From: Planctomycetota bacterium
Lineage (GTDB): Bacteria; Planctomycetota; E44-bin39
Reading direction: 5' to 3'
Length of the DNA stretch: 64,000 bases
NCBI GenBank assembly: GCA_004376375.1
Contig: SOJX01000087.1
Span: forward strand, 269,238 to 333,237
Shown here: positions 8,958 through 18,026 of the stretch, piece after piece
How the letters are laid out: each line of letters starts with the position of its first letter
Numbering within the stretch: the first letter of the stretch is position 1
The notes under the pieces: model-generated
Databases searched by the model: none
The model's input: the letters and a program-made list of their open reading frames with translations, nothing else
What the model was told of the DNA's origin: nothing
Program-made: the position numbers and the translations under genes

Positions 8958-8987
8958 TTGAAAATTCGCGGCGGGGTGCAATAATAT
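8958..8987 (+). promoter_or_regulatory. Candidate promoter of the gene at 9012
   Basis: TTGAAA at 8958-8963, an 18-base spacer and TAATAT at 8982-8987. It lies just upstream of a GGAGGA ribosome binding site and the ATG at 9012. Confidence 0.5.
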
Positions 8988-9011
8988 CTTCAGGACGGGA
9001 GCGGAGGAAAA

Positions 9012-9638
9012 ATGCAGCGTTTTCTGCCGATGCTTATTATCATATTTTCACTTTGCATGTCGGTGACTTTCTGCGGCTGCACGGAGCCGGTGCCGAAAGT
9101 CGTGCAGGAGACCGGCAGCGGCAAGACAACATATGAGCCCGGCGCGATGAATTTCCACAGAGCTATCGTAAAGTACCTCCAGCCCAAAGAGGATTACACT
9201 CTTTTCCAGAAACGGCAATGCTACCAGGCGGCGATACCTTTCTTTCTGAGCGCCTGCAAGGCCATGGCCGACGCTGACTACCCGATGAAGCCCGAGCGCG
9301 TATTCTACACGATTTTCGCCTACCGCGAACTGGCAGATGTCGAATTCCAGCTTGGAAACGCGGAAAGCGCAAAAGTGAATTTCAATGAAGCCCTGAAGTG
9401 GTGCGACAAGCTGGAGTCACGTTTCCACGGTCGCAACGGCGCGTACTATTACCGCGCTACTATCTACCGCCTGATGGCCGAGCTCGAGAAGGCCGAGCAG
9501 GCTGCGGTGAAAGATGTCGAGATCCGCCCGGACGTGCTCGGGCGTAAAAACGTTCTGCTTCTGGAAGATATCCGCAGGCGCCTCGCCCGGAAAAGGTACC
9601 GCGTACCGCTAAAAAAACCGGAAAAAGAGAAAAAGTGA
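9012..9638 (+). CDS. TPR-like lipoprotein
   Basis: 208 residues. The signal peptide has a lipobox 'FCGC' with Cys23. The mature part is helical with TPR-like pairs ('AYRELADVEFQLGNAESAKVNF', 'YYYRATIYRLMAELEKAEQAA'). A GGAGGA site precedes the ATG. It is probably a periplasmic or outer-membrane-anchored scaffold protein. No specific function. Confidence 0.8.
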   Translation: MQRFLPMLIIIFSLCMSVTFCGCTEPVPKVVQETGSGKTTYEPGAMNFHRAIVKYLQPKEDYTLFQKRQCYQAAIPFFLSACKAMADADYPMKPERVFYTIFAYRELADVEFQLGNAESAKVNFNEALKWCDKLESRFHGRNGAYYYRATIYRLMAELEKAEQAAVKDVEIRPDVLGRKNVLLLEDIRRRLARKRYRVPLKKPEKEKK

Positions 9639-9812
9639 ATAGTGAAGAAGAAAGTATGAAGTATAAAGGCTGAAGGATGAAAAAGAATTGTAAATTGGAA
9701 ATTGGGAATTGGAAATTGTCAATACTCAATTATCAATACTCAATTCGCAAACGGAAAAAATGAATTAAGAATTATGAAATCTTATAATTCATACTTCATA
9801 CTTCATACTTTC
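9638..9812. repeat. AT-rich short-word tandem array
   Basis: A noncoding stretch built from imperfect short words: GAAGTATGAAGTATAAAG, then AATTGGAAATTGG, then CAATACTCAATTAT, then CATACTTCATACTTC. It fills almost the whole gap between the flanking genes. Confidence 0.85.
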
Positions 9813-10388
9813 TTAATCTCTACCGGTGTGCATTACGGCGCGGACCAGTCCCGCGAGCTTCTCGGGCTTTGCCTCTTTCATCTTGTCTGAAATCAGGTCG
9901 GTTTTCGTAACCTTGCCGGCTTTCATCTCAGCTTCTTCAAGCTCCTCGCGGACGCGGCGCATTTCTTCGGTTTCCTTTTTTTTCTCTTTTTTCTTCCCGG
10001 GCGGCGCAGGTTTCGGCCTGGGAGCCGGTTTCGGCGGTGTCGGCACCGCCGGAGGCTTCTCTGCGGATGGAGCCGGGGCCGCGGGCTGCGGAGCGGCCTG
10101 AGGCACGGTCCGTTTTTTGGCCGCGGCAGCGGCGTCTGCGATCGTTTTTGCCGCTTCTTCCCGTTCCTGTGCGATCAGCTGTTCCTGGATGCGGCGGCGC
10201 ATTTCCACACGCGCCTTGCGCTCGGTTTCCTTCTTTGCTTCCTGTACGGCAAGGCGGAGCTTGCGCCTCTGGACGCGGACCTGTGAGACGAACTCGCCCG
10301 CGAGCAGCGAAAACATGATTATCGACACAAGCGAGCCCGCTCCGAGCAGGAGCGCGTAATAGGTGATTTCCAGTACAGATACGTCCAT
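9813..10388 (-). CDS. Membrane-anchored coiled-coil, Pro/Ala/Lys-rich protein
   Basis: 191 residues: a hydrophobic N-terminal segment (about 8-30), a highly charged coiled coil (about 35-85), a Pro/Ala-rich linker (about 95-130), then a second charged helical part. No domain is recognised. The low-complexity composition means homology would be hard to judge. It is convergent with the gene at 9012-9638 across a tandem-word array. Confidence 0.65.
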   Translation of the reverse strand: MDVSVLEITYYALLLGAGSLVSIIMFSLLAGEFVSQVRVQRRKLRLAVQEAKKETERKARVEMRRRIQEQLIAQEREEAAKTIADAAAAAKKRTVPQAAPQPAAPAPSAEKPPAVPTPPKPAPRPKPAPPGKKKEKKKETEEMRRVREELEEAEMKAGKVTKTDLISDKMKEAKPEKLAGLVRAVMHTGRD

Positions 10389-10521
10389 GATACGGTCCGA
10401 TTAAACCCTGTCCCCGTCATTATTAAAATCGGCCCGAAATCCCTGTTTCTGAAGAAATTTTCGGGCCGGGAAAAAGGCAAGTGCCGGATGCGGGGGGGTA
10501 AGAGTCGAGCATGCCGCGGTA

Positions 10522-12204
10522 TTATTTATAGATTTCAAAAAATTCCGTCTCGGCCGTTCTGGTGAAGTTCGAGCGGACGTATCTCAGGAACAGATAGAAT
10601 TCCTTGTCGGGGAGCCGCTTGTAGGCCCGGGGGAGCGCATCCGATTGCAGCTTCTGAACGATTATCGCGATTTCTCCGCGGCAGCTCTCGATCCTGTCAA
10701 ACATCCGCTTGCGCAGCTTTTCGCTGTTGAATTCGGTTTTTACCGCCCAGTCGACCGGGAGCGGGTTGAGCTGTTTGGATCTTACCCAGTGTGCGGCAAA
10801 GTCCGGTATGATTGCATACTTTTCCGCCTGCGCTTTTCTGATTGCCTCATGAAGGCCGGCCATAACATTATATGTGCGCTCATTCGTTGATATGAGCTTT
10901 GCGCCGGAAAGCACGCCGTCGAGCCGCCAGGCGAGTTCCCGCACGGGCGCCTCGCGGTAAATATGGTTCCGCCGCGTGTAATCGAAACAGGCGAGGCACG
11001 CCAGCGTAAGCGCGGAAAGGACGATCAGCGAGGCTGCCTTCATCCGGCGCGTCGCATCTTCCGGAATGTAAAACGGACCGCCTGCAAAAAGCAGCAAGAC
11101 CCCGAGCACGCCCGCGGCAAGCGCGGGGCCCGGGTAACCGACCGAGATTGAAACGCACCATGCAGCCCCAAGCGCGAGGAAGCCGGGTCGAACTATCCCT
11201 TCGAAGGAGCGCTTTTCGATTATGCGGACGACGAGCACCCCGATTACCGCTCCGAAAATCGTAAAGCACGGCGAGACCACGTAGAACACTCTGCCTCTTG
11301 CCATCCAGATTGCCGCCCTGGCCAGGATTGCAAGTATGATGAGCGCGCCGAGCGCCGCGCCCGGGGTCGAGAGCTTCTCTCCCAGGATTTTCCTGCCGTG
11401 TTCCGAAAGCAGCCACGCGGCAGTTACGCCCATCAGCATTCCCAGGTACAGCCATCTCTGTTTTAAATAATGTATGACGCCGATCTGCCAGAGACCGCTC
11501 TGCGAGGTAAGCTGCTCGTATGCGTCCGTGGCGGCGCCGGTCGCAAGCAGGAAAAGCGCAAAAAGTACGGGCGCTGCGAAGGCTGCGAGCCAGCACTTCC
11601 AGTTTTTCCAGTCGCCGAGCACGAGGACCAGAATCATCGGCGCGAAATTCTGCCTGCACGTTACGGACAGGCCTATAAGGAAATAACCCGCAAGCTTTAC
11701 CCATTGCTTCTCACGGGTGCAGAGCGCGATACCGACGGAGGCGAGGAACAGCGCGTCGGTCGAGTGCCACGCCATGACCGGCCAGTTGTGCGCGCACAGG
11801 ACGAAGGCGATGAGCGCGAAAAGCACGCGCCGAACCTGTCCGATCTCGAGCTTCGCGAGCCGTTCGGTAATAATCACCCACGCCCACGCGATGCACGCGA
11901 ACTGGAGCCATGAAATGTAGCGCGAAATCCAGATGACGTATTCACCGCCGACGAGGAGCGTTGGGACGTGCAGAAGATATGAGCCGAAGGTGCGGATGCT
12001 GATAAAATCGCGGTGCGGCACCTGCCCCTCGAGCAGCCGCCGGCTGCCGGCGAGGATGAATCCTCCGTCGGTCGGGTTGAAGCCCATCCACGAGTAGAGC
12101 AGGTGTGCCGCGCCCGGCACCACCAGCAGGAATACGAAACCGACGATTATTCCGCGCCGAAGAAGCAGCCGCCAACCGATGCCGTTTTCATTGTGATTTA
12201 TCAT
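10522..12204 (-). CDS. GT-C-like polytopic membrane protein (possible glycosyltransferase)
   Basis: 560 residues with about 11 membrane helices. The first periplasmic loop has 'NPTDGGFILAGSRRLLEG' then 'PHRDF' (about 39-65), the pattern of an acidic residue followed by G-x-x-P-x-x-DF seen in lipid-linked sugar transferases of the GT-C/ArnT/PMT type. The C-terminal soluble part (about 420-560) may be the periplasmic domain. The start at 12204 has no clear Shine-Dalgarno sequence. Activity not certain; no genetic neighbour in the pathway is visible. Confidence 0.75.
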   Translation of the reverse strand: MINHNENGIGWRLLLRRGIIVGFVFLLVVPGAAHLLYSWMGFNPTDGGFILAGSRRLLEGQVPHRDFISIRTFGSYLLHVPTLLVGGEYVIWISRYISWLQFACIAWAWVIITERLAKLEIGQVRRVLFALIAFVLCAHNWPVMAWHSTDALFLASVGIALCTREKQWVKLAGYFLIGLSVTCRQNFAPMILVLVLGDWKNWKCWLAAFAAPVLFALFLLATGAATDAYEQLTSQSGLWQIGVIHYLKQRWLYLGMLMGVTAAWLLSEHGRKILGEKLSTPGAALGALIILAILARAAIWMARGRVFYVVSPCFTIFGAVIGVLVVRIIEKRSFEGIVRPGFLALGAAWCVSISVGYPGPALAAGVLGVLLLFAGGPFYIPEDATRRMKAASLIVLSALTLACLACFDYTRRNHIYREAPVRELAWRLDGVLSGAKLISTNERTYNVMAGLHEAIRKAQAEKYAIIPDFAAHWVRSKQLNPLPVDWAVKTEFNSEKLRKRMFDRIESCRGEIAIIVQKLQSDALPRAYKRLPDKEFYLFLRYVRSNFTRTAETEFFEIYK

Positions 12205-12502
12205 TACGTTACGTTCTAACCGTATATTTCAATTAGGTCAAGGTCAATCTGGTTTTGTCAGCGGCCGCGCTTGCGCGGCGTTTTAATAGAAACAAGGAAA
12301 CAAGAGAACAAGAAAACAAGGGGATAAAGGGAAGAGATTTATTTGATAACATGCAAAGCTCCTTAATCCTTGTTACCTTGTCAACTTGTTATCTTGTCCC
12401 TTCCCCCTTATCAACGCGCAGCAAGCTGCGCCACTAATATTTATTGCATGAGTTGGAAAGGTTTGCTATCATCCGGCATCCAACCGCGGTGGAGGGCTCG
12501 CC
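12205..12502. repeat. Palindromes C and B with word arrays, before the purine permease gene
   Basis: Bases 12258-12287 are a family C palindrome (core CGCGCTTGCGCG). Bases 12288-12413 are tandem words of the AACAAGGA/GAACAAGA type, then their opposite-strand-like counterparts (CTTGTTA, CTTGTCC). Bases 12411-12440 are a family B palindrome. The promoter of the next gene follows at once. Confidence 0.85.
12444..12472 (+). promoter_or_regulatory. Candidate sigma70 promoter of the purine permease gene
   Basis: TTGCAT at 12444-12449, a 17-base spacer, TATCAT at 12467-12472. The start codon at 12503 is 31 bases downstream and GTGGAGG lies in the leader. There is no room for a purine riboswitch. 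Confidence 0.65.
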
Positions 12503-13894
12503 ATGCTGGAAAAACTATTCCACGTCAGGGCATCCGGAAGCTCCATCAGGACCGAAATCCTCGCTGGCATCACCACCTTCATGACAATGGCCTACATCAT
12601 CTTCGTCAACCCGGCCATACTGTCCGATGAATTCGGCGCCGGAATGGATTTCGAAAGCGTCGCAATCGCCACCTGCCTCGCGTCCGCGTTCGCGACGCTC
12701 GTCATGGCGTTCGTGGCGAAGTATCCGATCGCGCTTGCGCCCGGCATGGGTTTGAACGCATTTTTTTCTTACGAGGTCTGCGGCGCGCTGGGGCTTGACT
12801 GGAAAATCGCCCTCGCGATGGTTTTCGTTTCCGGGTGTCTGTTCACGATTCTCACGTTCGTACGCGCCCGTGAGCTCATCGTCAAAGCTATTCCGAAAAA
12901 CCTCAAGTTTGCGACGGCCGTCGGCATCGGCGTCTTCATTGCCTATATCGGCCTGATGAAGGCGGGCATCGTCAGCTTTACCGGCACTCCGATTTTCGTT
13001 GACGGGAAACCGGTCGGCCTGTCCACAAGCAGGGAGATAATTCCCGAGCTCGGCAACTTTCATCTGACGCCTTTCCTGCTCGCGGTTTTCGGGCTCATCG
13101 TGACGACGGCGCTCATGGCCCGCAGGATCAGGGGGGCGGTCCTTATCGGAATAATCGTTACGGGGATCGCGGCAATCATTTTCAGGGAAGTTACTCCCGA
13201 AAAAGCCCAGTTGAAATCATGGATACCGGTTGCCATGCCCAAATGGCCGGAGTCCGCGTTCGCGCTCGATTTCAAGGGCCTCTGGACGACGGCCGTAATC
13301 GGGCCGATTATAATACTTCTGTTCTTCGACATGCTCGACACTATCGGCACGCTCATAGGCGTCGGCGGACGGGCCGGTATGCTGGACAAGGACGGCAACC
13401 TGCCTCGCGTCAACCGCGCGCTGCTGGCCGACTCGACGGGAACGATCTTCGGCTCGCTTATCGGAACTTCGACGACGACCAGTTACATCGAGAGCGCAGC
13501 CGGAATCGCCGACGGAGGCAGGACAGGCCTCACAGCCGTTGTCGTGGCCGCATGTTTCCTGGTCTCGATTTTCTTTATACCACTCGCCAAGCTTTTCGGC
13601 ACAAGTCCCTGCGTTACGGCGCCCGCGCTTATCGCCGTCGGCGCGATGATGATGACGGTAATAAAAGAGATACAGTGGGACGACTGGTCCGAGTCCATCC
13701 CGGCGTTCCTGACGATAATAATCATGCCGCTCACGTACTCGATCGCGCACGGCCTTGCCGTGGGGTTCATTTTCTATGCCGTACTGAAACTGCTTTCAGG
13801 TAAAGGGCGCGATGTTCACTGGCTTGCGTACCTGCTTGCGGCGATCTTCCTTTGCCGTTACATATTCCTCCCGTGGAAATTCACGGCCGGGTAA
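12503..13894 (+). CDS. AzgA-type NCS2 purine permease
   Basis: A 463-residue polytopic protein of the NCS2 superfamily, AzgA/PbuG/AdeP branch, which imports adenine, guanine or hypoxanthine by proton symport. Landmarks: 'TTFMTMAYIIFVNP' near residue 30, 'APGMGLNAFF' (about 80), 'FDMLDTIGTLIGVGG' (about 275) and 'SLIGTSTTTSYIESAAG' (about 318). Length is as expected for the family. The nuclease-fold gene starts four bases after its stop, so the two are one transcript. Confidence 0.96.
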   Translation: MLEKLFHVRASGSSIRTEILAGITTFMTMAYIIFVNPAILSDEFGAGMDFESVAIATCLASAFATLVMAFVAKYPIALAPGMGLNAFFSYEVCGALGLDWKIALAMVFVSGCLFTILTFVRARELIVKAIPKNLKFATAVGIGVFIAYIGLMKAGIVSFTGTPIFVDGKPVGLSTSREIIPELGNFHLTPFLLAVFGLIVTTALMARRIRGAVLIGIIVTGIAAIIFREVTPEKAQLKSWIPVAMPKWPESAFALDFKGLWTTAVIGPIIILLFFDMLDTIGTLIGVGGRAGMLDKDGNLPRVNRALLADSTGTIFGSLIGTSTTTSYIESAAGIADGGRTGLTAVVVAACFLVSIFFIPLAKLFGTSPCVTAPALIAVGAMMMTVIKEIQWDDWSESIPAFLTIIIMPLTYSIAHGLAVGFIFYAVLKLLSGKGRDVHWLAYLLAAIFLCRYIFLPWKFTAG

Positions 13895-13897
13895 GTC

Positions 13898-14428
13898 ATG
13901 CAGCCGAAATCGAAGGCCAACCATTACGAGCTTGCGTTCGAGGATTACCTGCGCGGCAGGGGGCTCACCTACATCGCGACGTCGGAGGTGAGGCGCGCGC
14001 TTACCGTCGGCGGGCCCGAGGACCCGCGGAAGATAAAGAACCCCGACTTCATCGTCACGACCCCGCAGCGTGAAAACGCGCTCGTCGACGTCAAGGGGAA
14101 GCAGCTCCCATACGTCGACCGCAAGACGCCGAACGCCTGGGAAAACTGGCTCAAGGGCGACGACCTCGAAGCTCTCGAGTTCTGGGAAGAATCTTTCGGC
14201 CGGAATTTTATCGGCCTCATCGTTTTTGCATACTGGATTCGCGAAGCGAAATACGCGAAGCATTTTGATTATCTGCACGCCTTCGGCGGCAAGAAATACG
14301 GACTACTCGCGCTCTCGCGTGCGGAATACGCGAAGTATTACCGCCGCCGCTCCGCCAGGTGGGACACGTTCTCGATCCCCATCCGCATCTTCCGCCGAAT
14401 CGCCAGGCCGATTACGGATTATATTTAG
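13898..14428 (+). CDS. PD-(D/E)XK nuclease-fold protein, HYExAFE type
   Basis: 176 residues. 'HYELAFEDYLRGRGLTYIA' (about 8-27) is an N-terminal motif I associate with a planctomycete family. 'NPDFIV' (about 48) and 'LVDVKGK' (about 62-68) give the D...D-x-K pattern of PD-(D/E)XK nucleases. The family's role is not known to me; the fold suggests DNA or RNA cleavage or binding. It begins four bases after the purine permease gene, so expression is coupled; whether the functions are linked is unclear. Confidence 0.82.
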   Translation: MQPKSKANHYELAFEDYLRGRGLTYIATSEVRRALTVGGPEDPRKIKNPDFIVTTPQRENALVDVKGKQLPYVDRKTPNAWENWLKGDDLEALEFWEESFGRNFIGLIVFAYWIREAKYAKHFDYLHAFGGKKYGLLALSRAEYAKYYRRRSARWDTFSIPIRIFRRIARPITDYI

Positions 14429-14449
14429 TTAAAATATCTGGCGTATGGC

Positions 14450-14478
14450 TTGCGTGTGCCATGCCGTTATTGTAGAAT
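14450..14478 (+). promoter_or_regulatory. Candidate sigma70 promoter of the gene at 14557
   Basis: TTGCGT at 14450-14455, a 17-base spacer, TAGAAT at 14473-14478. It would give a leader of about 70 bases with GGAGGTG just before the ATG at 14557. Confidence 0.6.
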
Positions 14479-14556
14479 TGCCGCGCGTTTTCCGCCGCAA
14501 ACGAAGTTCATGCGGCGGCGCATCTACTTTACTTACGCCACTATGGAGGTGAAGCC

Positions 14557-15951
14557 GTGAAAAAGACGCTTATTCTTACGCTGTTCGCAATCTCTGTTGT
14601 CCTGTTGTTCGGGTTCCTCACGGGCCTTCTTGCCGATGACGACAAGATAGAAAGCCTGAAGAAGGAAGTCGAGAAGTTGAGAGGACTGAAATTCAAAAAG
14701 GACGTGCCCGTAAAGAACATGAAGAAGAAAGAATTCAGGGAATTTCTTATCAAGCTGATGCACGAGGACGGAATAACGAAAGAAAAAGCGCGGGACATTG
14801 CCAGGATCGGCGTCAAGTTCGGCTTCTATCCCGAGAGTTTCGATCTCTATAACGCGACTCTGAACCTGATAAGCGGAGCGGTCCAGGGTTTCTACGATTT
14901 TAAATCGAAACAGATCTTCATGATTTCGGACGCTGAGCTTCCGGCCAACTTGCCGAAGGCGATGGCGCAGGTAGAGATCGATTCCACGATCCTGCACGAG
15001 CTGAATCACGCGCTTGACGACCAGTTGTTCAATATAGCGGATTACCTGAGGAAAGATCCTGACGATAGAAAGGCCGACCGCGCAATGGCTGTCATGGCTA
15101 TCCTGGAAGGCTCGGCGCTTGATGCGCAACTCACGTGGGTACTGGGGCAGCCGAGCCACTTGATACCGGGCCTCGGGAAGATGATCTGCGATGGACAGAA
15201 AAAGAGGCCCGCCATCAGCGCCGTGCCCGAAGCCATGCAGATCGAGCTGCTCTGGCGGTACGAGGGAGGCATCGACTTCGTGCACAGGCTTCTCAAGAAG
15301 GGCGGGCAGAAGGAACTCGAAAAAGCCCTGAAGGACCCGCCCGTCTCGACCGAGCAGGTGCTGCATATCGATGAGAAATATTACAAGGAAGACGAACCTA
15401 TCGAGATCAAAATCGACGAGAAAAAACTGGGGGAGCTGCTCCCGGAATGGGAGTTCGTGCAAAAGGACAACCTCGGCGAGCTGTTTACGGATTTTTTCCT
15501 CAAACAATACGTGGATGAAAAGAAAGCCACCGAAGCCTCCGAGGGCTGGGACGGCGATCTCTATGCCGCGTTCAAGGAGAAGGGCGAGAAGAAAAAAGGC
15601 ATGATTCTCATCTGGCTTACCGTCTGGGACAGCGAAAAGGACAGGAACGAGTTCTTCAACGCATACAAGCAGGCGGTGATGCAGAAATGCGAAATCAAGA
15701 GCGAAGCCGAAGGCGACTCCGTCACCCTGAAAAACGACAAGGGAATTTTCCACGTCGAGAGGAAGGGGCACTACGTCCTCTGCATAGACGGCTTTCCCGA
15801 TAAACTGCTCGACACGATAAAGAAACAGGTCTGGAGCAACGTGAAAGAAAAGAGCGAAGATAAAGGCGAAAAAGAAAGCGATAAGAAAGAGGAAAACGAA
15901 AAGAAGGACGAGGGCGAAAAAGAAGACGAAGGCGGCGAAGACGAAAAATAA
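14557..15951 (+). CDS. Secreted HExxH zinc metallopeptidase-like protein
   Basis: 464 residues with a signal peptide or anchor (about 5-26). 'HELNHALDDQ' at 147-156 matches the HExxH family typified by 'HELTHALQDQ', and 'LEGSA' with Glu184 is the usual downstream acidic ligand. The middle of the protein is a helical/beta region of unknown fold. The C terminus (about 425-464) is almost only Lys, Glu, Asp and Gly. GGAGGTG precedes the start. Probably a periplasmic or cell-surface peptidase; substrate unknown. Confidence 0.85.
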   Translation: MKKTLILTLFAISVVLLFGFLTGLLADDDKIESLKKEVEKLRGLKFKKDVPVKNMKKKEFREFLIKLMHEDGITKEKARDIARIGVKFGFYPESFDLYNATLNLISGAVQGFYDFKSKQIFMISDAELPANLPKAMAQVEIDSTILHELNHALDDQLFNIADYLRKDPDDRKADRAMAVMAILEGSALDAQLTWVLGQPSHLIPGLGKMICDGQKKRPAISAVPEAMQIELLWRYEGGIDFVHRLLKKGGQKELEKALKDPPVSTEQVLHIDEKYYKEDEPIEIKIDEKKLGELLPEWEFVQKDNLGELFTDFFLKQYVDEKKATEASEGWDGDLYAAFKEKGEKKKGMILIWLTVWDSEKDRNEFFNAYKQAVMQKCEIKSEAEGDSVTLKNDKGIFHVERKGHYVLCIDGFPDKLLDTIKKQVWSNVKEKSEDKGEKESDKKEENEKKDEGEKEDEGGEDEK

Positions 15952-15956
15952 GAAAT

Positions 15957-16041
15957 TGTAGGGGCGACGCGGTGCGTCGCCCTGTTAGCCGCGCCGCTTG
16001 CGGCGCGCGTATGTAGGGGCGGACCTGGGTGTCCGCCCGCA
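15957..16041. repeat. Composite palindromic repeat (A-C-A)
   Basis: Three hairpins side by side: a family A unit starting TGTAGGGGCGACGC at 15957, a family C unit TTAGCC...GCGCGTA at 15985-16011, and another A unit starting TGTAGGGGCGGACC at 16012. It lies between the ends of two convergent genes, where it could act as a bidirectional terminator. Confidence 0.88.
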
Positions 16042-16066
16042 TGTTGGGGCAAGGCCCGCCCGCCGC

Positions 16067-17665
16067 TTATTTGACCGGGTTTCCCATCAGGTCGATGTTT
16101 TTCACGCTGAAAGGCTTTTTGAATTTCTTCATCTTGTCGAAAACCTCGAGAATGATTTTCCCGCTCTTCGGCAGGGGGCCTTTCACGCTGAACGTTATTT
16201 CGGTCTGGTTGCCGAAGGACATGTGGCCGGTTTTTTTGTTTTCCAGCTCGTTGCCCTTGTCGTTGAGGAAAATCGCCCCTTTGACCGAGTCGAGATTTAT
16301 TTTCAGCTCGACGGTAACTTCCATCGTCCCTTTTTCCCACTCGCTTTCCTTGATTTCCTTGATCTTTGCGGAAAACTCCTTGCCCTTTGCGCCCTTCGCG
16401 AAACTGGTTATGCCCAGGTCCGTCTTCCGCGCTCCCGCGGACTGGAAGTATTCGATAACTCCCGCGATTTCCTGAAAACCCTTCACGTCCGCGGGTGGGA
16501 GCTCCAGCCGGACGTCGAACTTGAATTTGCGGCCGTCCCTGGCCAGTTTCAGGAAGCGCATCTCCCTGTCCCATCTCTTCTTCGGAAGCATGCTCTTGCC
16601 GGTATCGGTTAGTACTTTCTTGAGGGTGCACTTATCGATCTTCAGCGCCTTCTGCGGCAGCCTGCCGACCATTGTCAGTATATACTCCTTCTGAAGGTAA
16701 AACTCCTTGTCCTCGACTCTCTTCATCGACGCGCCCACGACTTTTAAGGTGACCGTGCCCGGATCGCCGCTCTCGACTTCCTCGATTTCCACGAGGCCCA
16801 GCTTTTTCTTGAGCGCTGCCGTTTCCTTCTTCGCCGCCGCCACTTCCTGCGCGTAGTCGAAGACCGCTTTTTCGCCCGGCTTGAATACGACGCGCGGAGA
16901 GGCGGCCTTGCCGAACATTATCTCGAACATTTCCTTCTCGTCCGGCCCGTCCTGCTGAAGGTTCTTTCCCGAGAGAATCTGCTTTTTCCACCACTCGTCG
17001 TTCGCGGTAAGTTTCTCGACCGCTTCATACATCTTCAGGCCGTCGATAGTGAGGCTCACGCTTCCGTCCTTCTCCTTCGTGAAGTTAACGACCTCCACGA
17101 TTTCGCCCCAAAGATGGAAACAGGCCTTGTACTTGAACTGGGGAAGCAATACGGCCATCATCGGTTTCGTGCGCTCGAATTCCTCCCTTGCCTTCTTGAT
17201 TTCCGCTTTCAGGTCTGCCTCGGAAAGTTCCACTTTCTTCGCAGGCGAAGGTTCTTTTTGGTCCTCCATCGCCGCGGTCAGGACGGTATTGCCGGCCTTG
17301 TCTTTGGTGACGGCGTACCTGATCTTTATCATCGACTCCCCCACTTTCAGTTTCATTTTCGAGATGTCCCTGAAGTAGGCGGTGCCGGTGAATTTCACGT
17401 TGTCCTCTCCGAGCGACTTGAACTCGGTGCCCTTCCATGCATCGACGCCTTTCGAATTCTCGAGGGTTTTCTGCATAAGGTCGTCGAGGTCGGGTTCTCC
17501 GCCGCCCTGGAAGTTCGTTACTCCGAAGGTCGCCGTGATTTTGACTTTCCCGCTCCCGTCCGGGTTCAGCCGGAAGTTCTCCGTCTTGTCCATCTTCAGG
17601 CAGCCGGTGAAAATCAGAAGAAGTGAAAGGATAAGGACTGCAGGCTTACGGTATGGTTTCTTCAT
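16067..17665 (-). CDS. Large lipoprotein of unknown function
   Basis: 532 residues. The signal peptide ends in lipobox 'FTGC' with Cys22. The mature protein begins with 'ENFRLNPDGSGKVKITATFGV', a beta pattern with 'NPDGSG' seen in several uncharacterised bacterial lipoproteins, and continues with alternating beta and charged helical segments without known motifs. GGAGAA precedes the ATG. Function unknown; likely envelope-located. Confidence 0.78.
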   Translation of the reverse strand: MKKPYRKPAVLILSLLLIFTGCLKMDKTENFRLNPDGSGKVKITATFGVTNFQGGGEPDLDDLMQKTLENSKGVDAWKGTEFKSLGEDNVKFTGTAYFRDISKMKLKVGESMIKIRYAVTKDKAGNTVLTAAMEDQKEPSPAKKVELSEADLKAEIKKAREEFERTKPMMAVLLPQFKYKACFHLWGEIVEVVNFTKEKDGSVSLTIDGLKMYEAVEKLTANDEWWKKQILSGKNLQQDGPDEKEMFEIMFGKAASPRVVFKPGEKAVFDYAQEVAAAKKETAALKKKLGLVEIEEVESGDPGTVTLKVVGASMKRVEDKEFYLQKEYILTMVGRLPQKALKIDKCTLKKVLTDTGKSMLPKKRWDREMRFLKLARDGRKFKFDVRLELPPADVKGFQEIAGVIEYFQSAGARKTDLGITSFAKGAKGKEFSAKIKEIKESEWEKGTMEVTVELKINLDSVKGAIFLNDKGNELENKKTGHMSFGNQTEITFSVKGPLPKSGKIILEVFDKMKKFKKPFSVKNIDLMGNPVK

Positions 17666-18026
17666 GTGGTTCTCCGTTCAGCGTTCGAAGGGCTAAAAAA
17701 TAAATTTACCGCTTCTTCATAACCGGGATACGCTACCAAACGCCGACAGCTTAGACAAGAACATTTTCCCACCCGTACGCGGAAGGCTTTATTACCTTAT
17801 CCCGTATCCCTTCTTCTGCCCGCTTGCACTCCCCGCGTTTGGGGTTACAATATAGAGGAAGTACCGAGTACCGAGTACCGGGTACCGGGAAAATGAATTA
17901 TCATATCCGCCGCGCAAGCGCGGCGGCTTCACGAAAAAGCAAGACCGGGAATTATTAGTGAAGCCGTGCCGCTTGCGGCACGGGTATTCCATTTCGCACG
18001 GCATTGACAAGGAAAACCAATATTAA
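17666..18026. repeat. 361-base divergent intergenic region with palindromes
   Basis: Contents in order: CCTTATCC/CGTATCC words (17791-17817), a promoter candidate (17824-17851), GTACCGA/GTACCGG words (17862-17892), a family C palindrome with core CGCGCAAGCGCG (17909-17932), and a second C-like hairpin with GTGCCGCTTGCGGCAC (about 17967-17982). The two hairpins lie in the leader of the gene at 18027. Confidence 0.82.
17824..17851 (+). promoter_or_regulatory. Candidate promoter with long hairpin-rich leader
   Basis: TTGCAC at 17824-17829, a 16-base spacer, TACAAT at 17846-17851. It is the best candidate promoter for the gene at 18027 and implies a leader of about 170 bases with two palindromic elements. 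Confidence 0.5.

Noticed and set aside
12205..12502. Purine riboswitch upstream of the AzgA permease gene
   Set aside because: The promoter lies 31 bases before the start codon; upstream sequence is palindromes and word arrays.
14533..15771. Minus-strand frame of about 410 codons opposite the metallopeptidase gene
   Set aside because: Antisense of a Lys/Glu-rich gene gives Phe/Leu-rich sequence; no start signal or motif.
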